Shown piece after piece: positions 60,007 through 64,000 of a stretch of DNA of 64,000 nt. Location: NCBI RefSeq assembly GCF_000478925.1, contig NZ_AP013072.1, positions 164,501 to 228,500 of the forward strand, written 5' to 3'. The position numbers and the translations under genes are program-made. The stretch's first letter is position 1. Each line of letters begins with the position of its first letter. The stretch is from Streptococcus anginosus subsp. whileyi MAS624. GTDB taxonomy: Bacteria; Bacillota; Bacilli; Lactobacillales; Streptococcaceae. Below the pieces are notes generated by a model. It worked only from the letters and a program-made list of their open reading frames with translations. It searched no databases and had not been told where the DNA came from.

Positions 60007-61155
60007 ATGAGAATAACAGAAGTCAAAAAGAAAAACGGTACAACTGTGTACCGTGCTAGTGTTTATCTCGGTGTTGACCAGGTAACAGGTAAGAAAGTAA
60101 AAACCAGCGTAACAGGACGGACAAGAAAAGAGGTTAAATTAAAAGCTCAACAAGCCCAGATAGATTTTAAACTGAATGGCTCAACCATTCAAAAGACAGT
60201 CACGGTCAAGAATTTTCAAGAGTTGGCCGACATATGGCTAGAAAGCTATAAGCTGACCGTTAAGCCTCAAACCTATGAGGCGACATTGAGCAATCTAAGA
60301 ACCCATATTTACCCAGTTTTTGGGAACAGACAACTTGACAAGATAACGGCTAGTGATATACAAGTTTTTATTAATCAACTATCAAGATATTTTGAAAACT
60401 TTGTGACAATACGGTCAATCATCAGGAGGATTTTTCAGCAAGGAATATTGCTGCAGCTTGTCACCAATAACCCAGCTAGAGATATTATACTTCCTAGAAG
60501 ACAAAAGAAGGCTGATGATAACAAGGTAAAGTTTATTGCTCCAGATGATTTGAAGGCTTTTCTTGATAATCTAGAAAAGAAGCAGTACAAGCGTTATGGT
60601 TTGTATTATGAGTATGTCCTCTATCATTTGCTCTTGTCTACAGGGTTACGGATTGGTGAAGCCTGCGCCTTAGAATGGACTGACATAGACCTTGATAAGA
60701 GTACAATCACAGTAAATAAAACGTATAACAAAGGCTTAAAGGCGGTTAGTACAGCCAAGACAAAGTCAGCTAACCGAACCATTAGCATAGACAAGAAAAC
60801 GGTCAATATGCTGCGCTTATACAAGAATAGGCAACGCCAGCTATTTTTCGAGACTGGGGCGCGTGCTCCGTCTGTTGTCTTTGCCACCCCTACAAGAGAA
60901 TATTTTGATTTGGCAATTAGGCAAAGCGCTTTAGATACCCGTTGTAAAGAAGCAGGTATCCCTCGCTTTACCTTTCACGCTTTCCGCCATACTCACGCTA
61001 GTTTATTGCTGAATGCTGGTATCTCATACAAAGAATTACAATATCGCTTAGGTCATGCAAATATTACAATGACTTTAGACATCTACAGCCACCTATCAAG
61101 AGACAAAGAAAAAGAAGCAGTAGCTTACTTTGAGAAAGCCATTAGCTCCCTTTAG
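60007..61155 (+). CDS. int: Tyrosine integrase of the mutL island
   Basis: A 382-residue phage-type integrase. N-terminal arm-binding part ([20 protein letters not shown]), core-binding part ([20 protein letters not shown]), catalytic Arg in [20 protein letters not shown], HxxR in [18 protein letters not shown] in [11 protein letters not shown] and the nucleophile Tyr in [11 protein letters not shown]. It is related in design to the integrase of the rpmG element. Its stop lies in the subterminal repeat, 89 bases from attR. It directs insertion into the mutL start. Confidence 0.96.
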   Translation: MRITEVKKKNGTTVYRASVYLGVDQVTGKKVKTSVTGRTRKEVKLKAQQAQIDFKLNGSTIQKTVTVKNFQELADIWLESYKLTVKPQTYEATLSNLRTHIYPVFGNRQLDKITASDIQVFINQLSRYFENFVTIRSIIRRIFQQGILLQLVTNNPARDIILPRRQKKADDNKVKFIAPDDLKAFLDNLEKKQYKRYGLYYEYVLYHLLLSTGLRIGEACALEWTDIDLDKSTITVNKTYNKGLKAVSTAKTKSANRTISIDKKTVNMLRLYKNRQRQLFFETGARAPSVVFATPTREYFDLAIRQSALDTRCKEAGIPRFTFHAFRHTHASLLLNAGISYKELQYRLGHANITMTLDIYSHLSRDKEKEAVAYFEKAISSL

Positions 61156-61175
61156 TCCACAAAAAGGTGAACAAA
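61154..61175. repeat. Subterminal direct repeat, right copy (second island)
   Basis: Identical to 51755-51776; overlaps the last codon of the integrase gene. Confidence 0.75.
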
Positions 61176-61243
61176 TTGAGTTTTTGATAGCTGTAAACAT
61201 CATCAGAACCTTATTAAATCAACGTTTAGAAAGGGTAAAACCA

Positions 61244-61270
61244 AAAACTATGTCAAAAATTATTGAACTA
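61244..61270. repeat. attR core, 27-bp direct repeat
   Basis: Identical to 51626-51652; contains the intact mutL start codon. Confidence 0.9.
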
Positions 61271-63196
61271 CCAGAAAATCTTGCTAATCAGATTGCAGCG
61301 GGTGAGGTTATTGAGCGACCTAGCAGCGTTGTCAAGGAGTTAATAGAAAATTCTATTGATGCTGGTGCCACTCAGATTATAGTTGAGATTGAAGAAGCGG
61401 GACTCAGGAGCATTCAAGTCATTGATAATGGTGAAGGAATTGAGCATGAGGAGGTTTCCTTGGCTTTGCGGCGGCATGCTACTAGTAAAATCAAGAAACA
61501 AGCCGACCTTTTTCGAATTCGGACATTGGGCTTTCGGGGCGAGGCGCTTCCATCCATTGCCTCTGTTTCACGTTTGACGATTGAAACTGCGACAAGTAGT
61601 GGTGCACATGGAACGCTTCTGATTGCGCAAGGTGGAGAAGTTGAGACTTTAGATCCAAGTAGCTGTCCTAGGGGTACCAAAATCAAAGTGGAAGACCTTT
61701 TTTTCAACACGCCTGCTCGCTTGAAATATATGAAAAGCCAACAAGCGGAACTATCTCATATTGTAGATGTGATTAACCGTTTAAGCTTGGCTCATCCGGA
61801 GGTCGCTTTCACTCTTGTTAATGACGGTAAAGAGATGACACGGACAGCAGGAACAGGAAATCTGCGTCAAGCAATTGCTGGTATTTATGGACTGACAACA
61901 GCCAAAAAAATGATTGAAATTTTAGCATCTGATTTGGATTTTGAAGTATCAGGCTATATTAGTTTGCCAGAATTAACAAGGGCTAATCGGAATTACATTA
62001 CTATCCTCATCAATGGTCGCTACATCAAGAATTTCCTACTCAATCGAGCTATTTTAGATGGATATGGTAGCAAGCTCATGGTGGGACGTTTCCCGATTGC
62101 TGTGATTGATATTCGGATTGACCCATATCTTGCTGATGTTAATGTTCACCCGACCAAGCAAGAAGTGCGGATTTCAAAGGAGCGAGAGCTCATGGCCTTG
62201 ATATCGCAAGCTATTGCTGTAAGTTTGAAAGAGCAAGATTTGATTCCGGACGCATTAGAGAATTTAGCCAAATCAACCATTAACCGAGCAATTAAGCCTG
62301 AGCAGACCAGCCTCCCTCTCAAAGAGAACCGACTTTATTACGATAAAGAAAGAAATGACTTCTTTGTGAAACCACAAGTGTCAGAAGCTCAACCTTCTTT
62401 TGAGGAATCTGCCCGATTAGACCAACAATCTGCTGATACAGATGAACTCAATTCAAAATCTGCTTCTGTCAAATTTGCAGAAAGGCAATCTCCTTCTTAC
62501 AATCAACTAGATCATCCAGAGCTGGATCAGGCGAGCTTAGAGAGAGCTTTAGATAAGCTAGATGGAGAAGAAACTTCAACGTTTCCAGAATTGGAATATT
62601 TCGGGCAAATGCACGGCACCTACCTTTTTGCTCAAGGAAACGGTGGCCTTTATATTATTGACCAACATGCAGCTCAAGAGCGAGTAAAGTACGAATATTA
62701 CCGCGAAAAAATCGGAGATGTAGATGCTAGTCAGCAGCAGCTTCTGGTTCCCTATATTTTTGAATTTCCAGCCGATGATATGCTGCGTCTGAAACAACGG
62801 ATGTCTCTTTTAGAAGAAGCCGGTGTTTTCCTTGAAGAATACGGAACTAATCAATTTATTCTTCGTGAACATCCCATTTGGCTTAAGGAAGAGGAGATCG
62901 AATCAGGTATTTATGAGATGTGCGATATGCTCCTTCTAACCAAGGAAGTCTCTATCAAGAAATATCGCGCTGAGCTGGCTATTATGATGAGTTGCAAACG
63001 CTCTATTAAAGCCAATCACAGTTTGGATGACTATTCAGCGCGTGATTTGATCTTCCAGCTATCACAATGCGATAATCCCTACAACTGCCCTCACGGTCGT
63101 CCCGTTTTGGTCAACTTCACCAAATCTGATATGGAAAAAATGTTCCGTCGGATTCAGGAAAATCATACCAGCCTGAGAGAATTGGGGAAATATTAA
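61250..63196 (+). CDS. mutL: DNA mismatch repair protein MutL, detached from its promoter
   Basis: A 648-residue MutL, start at 61250 ([20 protein letters not shown]). GHKL ATPase motifs: [60 protein letters not shown] and [20 protein letters not shown]. The C-terminal dimer domain ([39 protein letters not shown]) is intact. The island lies directly before the ATG: the native -10 and CGGAG stay at 51598-51625, and here only AAAGGG 14 bases upstream remains. The mutL frame is also open upstream to a TTG at 61130 inside int, so a longer product is possible. Expression is probably low while the island is integrated. Confidence 0.95.
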   Translation: MSKIIELPENLANQIAAGEVIERPSSVVKELIENSIDAGATQIIVEIEEAGLRSIQVIDNGEGIEHEEVSLALRRHATSKIKKQADLFRIRTLGFRGEALPSIASVSRLTIETATSSGAHGTLLIAQGGEVETLDPSSCPRGTKIKVEDLFFNTPARLKYMKSQQAELSHIVDVINRLSLAHPEVAFTLVNDGKEMTRTAGTGNLRQAIAGIYGLTTAKKMIEILASDLDFEVSGYISLPELTRANRNYITILINGRYIKNFLLNRAILDGYGSKLMVGRFPIAVIDIRIDPYLADVNVHPTKQEVRISKERELMALISQAIAVSLKEQDLIPDALENLAKSTINRAIKPEQTSLPLKENRLYYDKERNDFFVKPQVSEAQPSFEESARLDQQSADTDELNSKSASVKFAERQSPSYNQLDHPELDQASLERALDKLDGEETSTFPELEYFGQMHGTYLFAQGNGGLYIIDQHAAQERVKYEYYREKIGDVDASQQQLLVPYIFEFPADDMLRLKQRMSLLEEAGVFLEEYGTNQFILREHPIWLKEEEIESGIYEMCDMLLLTKEVSIKKYRAELAIMMSCKRSIKANHSLDDYSARDLIFQLSQCDNPYNCPHGRPVLVNFTKSDMEKMFRRIQENHTSLRELGKY

Positions 63197-63670
63197 AACT
63201 ATTTATAAAAGCTCTAAAACAGAGAGAGTTTGGGACAAAAAGATTTCAATTTTTAAAAATCTTAATTATTAAGCCCTTCAAATCTATAATTAAATGCGAA
63301 AAGCGAACAAAGCAGAATTCTGATTTGTTCGCTTTTTATATTTGAGGTCGGACTTTTGTCCCAGCCTCCTCCGCACAGCTCGAAAGGTTTGGGGAACCCT
63401 TCGAGGCTGGAAATAAAGTCAAGTGAAACTTGGGTCAAAAGGACTGGAAAAGTTGAGTTATCAACGTATTAGAGTCCACTCAGCAGTGATTGATTGGCAC
63501 TAAAGTGCCTAATCAATTGTGCATGGGAAACTCTACATTGACTAAAGTCACTAGAGCTTCTCCAAACCACTGCGTCTTATAATTCTGACTATATAAACAA
63601 AAGAAGCTGAGCACTTTTGTCTCAGCTTCTGTTTTTAAGATTTTATCTGTAATTGAGTTTCAGCAGTGAT
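63197..63670. repeat. Intergenic repeat region after mutL
   Basis: No gene is seen. GAGAGTTTGGGACAAAAAG and CTTTTGTCCCAGCCTC (about 63222 and 63354-63369) enclose an inner hairpin CGAAAAGCGAACAAA/TTTGTTCGCTTTTT (about 63296-63340). At 63570-63632 lies an inverted relative of the block at 47376-47440 (ATAAACAAAAGAAGCTGAGC). AGAAGCTGAGCACTTTTGTCTCAGCTTCT there is a terminator-like hairpin, written here in two parts: AGAAGCTGAG and CTCAGCTTCT. Confidence 0.65.
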
Positions 63671-64000
63671 TTAAGATGTTTGGCTATAGGAATGGGGTTC
63701 TTGATGTTCAGCACTTTCTACTCTAAAGTTAGTTATCTGGTCCAAGTAAGTTTTCTTGATGGTCAGATACCTCTTGCAAGATAAGGCTGCGCCGGCAGAT
63801 AGAAAGAAGAGGAAAAAGATGAGGGATGGATTCCAGGGAAGATAGAGTCCTCCTGCGAAAAAGAAGAGGGTGATGGCCAGAAAGAGGATATAGAGGACGT
63901 TGACCAGACCAAAGCTTCTGACCTCCTGTTGATAGCCCTCGCTTTCCGAAGTAGTCCACTTGGATCTGGCTTCTTTCTCATCTGCCTGATATTGAGAGAA
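63671..64000 (-). CDS. C-terminal part of a two-helix membrane protein, 5' end outside window
   Basis: On the minus strand a frame enters at 64000 and stops at 63671, giving 109 residues. It begins with a hydrophilic stretch (FSQYQADEKEARSKWTTSES), then two membrane helices (LVNVLYILFLAITLFFFAGG and NPSLIFFLFFLSAGAAL) and a hydrophilic end. The arrangement resembles the end of DUF3169-type membrane proteins, but I cannot confirm it. The two longer frames that overlap it lack membrane character and are chance frames. Confidence 0.6.
   Translation of the reverse strand, partial: FSQYQADEKEARSKWTTSESEGYQQEVRSFGLVNVLYILFLAITLFFFAGGLYLPWNPSLIFFLFFLSAGAALSCKRYLTIKKTYLDQITNFRVESAEHQEPHSYSQTS

Larger units (their letters stand above)
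51626..61270. mobile_element. Phage-inducible-island-like element inserted at the start of mutL
   Basis: A 9.6-kb element bounded by 27-bp direct repeats that include the mutL ATG. From right: integrase, RhuM protein, CI-like repressor; then leftward Cro-like protein, antirepressor, small genes, HTH protein, DnaD- and DnaC-type replication proteins, ArpU regulator, a terS remnant and hicAB. Integrase, divergent repressors, phage replication genes, ArpU and small terminase without capsid, portal or lysis genes is the make-up of phage-inducible chromosomal islands. SpyCIM1 of S. pyogenes uses the same mutL 5' site. The terS remnant suggests that packaging autonomy has been lost or changed. Confidence 0.85.

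Noticed and set aside
63729-63981. 76- and 72-residue minus-strand frames at the window end
   Set aside because: Ser/Pro-rich and overlapping the third frame, which shows two clean membrane helices and runs off the edge.

Overview
The window is chromosomal DNA of a low-GC streptococcus of the viridans type (mitis, sanguinis or anginosus groups; I cannot fix the species). The basis is dltXABCD with a CiaR-type box, a malX-malC-malD-malA-malR / malQ-malP locus laid out as in pneumococcus, rpmF-rpmG, hisS, aspS, argS-argR, mutS-mutL, and a candidate Rgg quorum-sensing locus. I found no rRNA or tRNA genes.

Layout. 1-1410: Rgg-type regulator (cut by the window edge), a divergent 28-residue hydrophobic peptide gene, a secreted 180-residue protein and a 56-residue membrane protein. 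The last three look like a peptide-pheromone-controlled bacteriocin/immunity unit. 1411-6505: a 41-bp hairpin repeat array ahead of a DUF6261-like gene, accessory and broken genes (VTC remnant, HAD gene with a nonsense codon), a second secreted/membrane pair, and a PadR plus HAAS/DUF4097 pair. 6695-11320: dlt operon (D-alanylation of teichoic acids) with its promoter. 11386-16707: Cof phosphatase, a candidate cia-dependent small RNA, an apparently leaderless mpg gene, MFS transporter, TetR regulator, CDF metal exporter and a membrane protein gene with an amber codon.

16860-27132: a 10.3-kb integrative mobilizable element in the 3' end of rpmG, bounded by 17-bp direct repeats. It has a tyrosine integrase, an excisionase-like HTH, a MobT/Rep_trans relaxase split by a one-base frameshift at an A7 run, an oriT-like hairpin cluster, an FtsK/TcpA-type coupling ATPase, small accessory genes, and an LPXTG coiled-coil surface protein with an XRE regulator.

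27116-47363: housekeeping and alpha-glucan metabolism. PulA debranches, MalX/C/D imports maltodextrin, MalQ and MalP process it, and MalR represses through two operator-like sites.

47734-63196: mutS and mutL, separated by a LytTR/DUF3021 pair and a 9.6-kb phage-inducible-island-like element (51626-61270) inserted at the first codons of mutL with 27-bp direct repeats. It carries an integrase, CI/Cro-like repressors with an operator array, an antirepressor, RhuM, a DnaD/DnaC-type replication module, an ArpU regulator, a truncated small terminase remnant and hicAB. The insertion removes mutL from its own promoter and Shine-Dalgarno sequence, the arrangement known as a mutator switch from SpyCIM1 of S. 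pyogenes. The window ends in intergenic repeats and a partial membrane protein gene.
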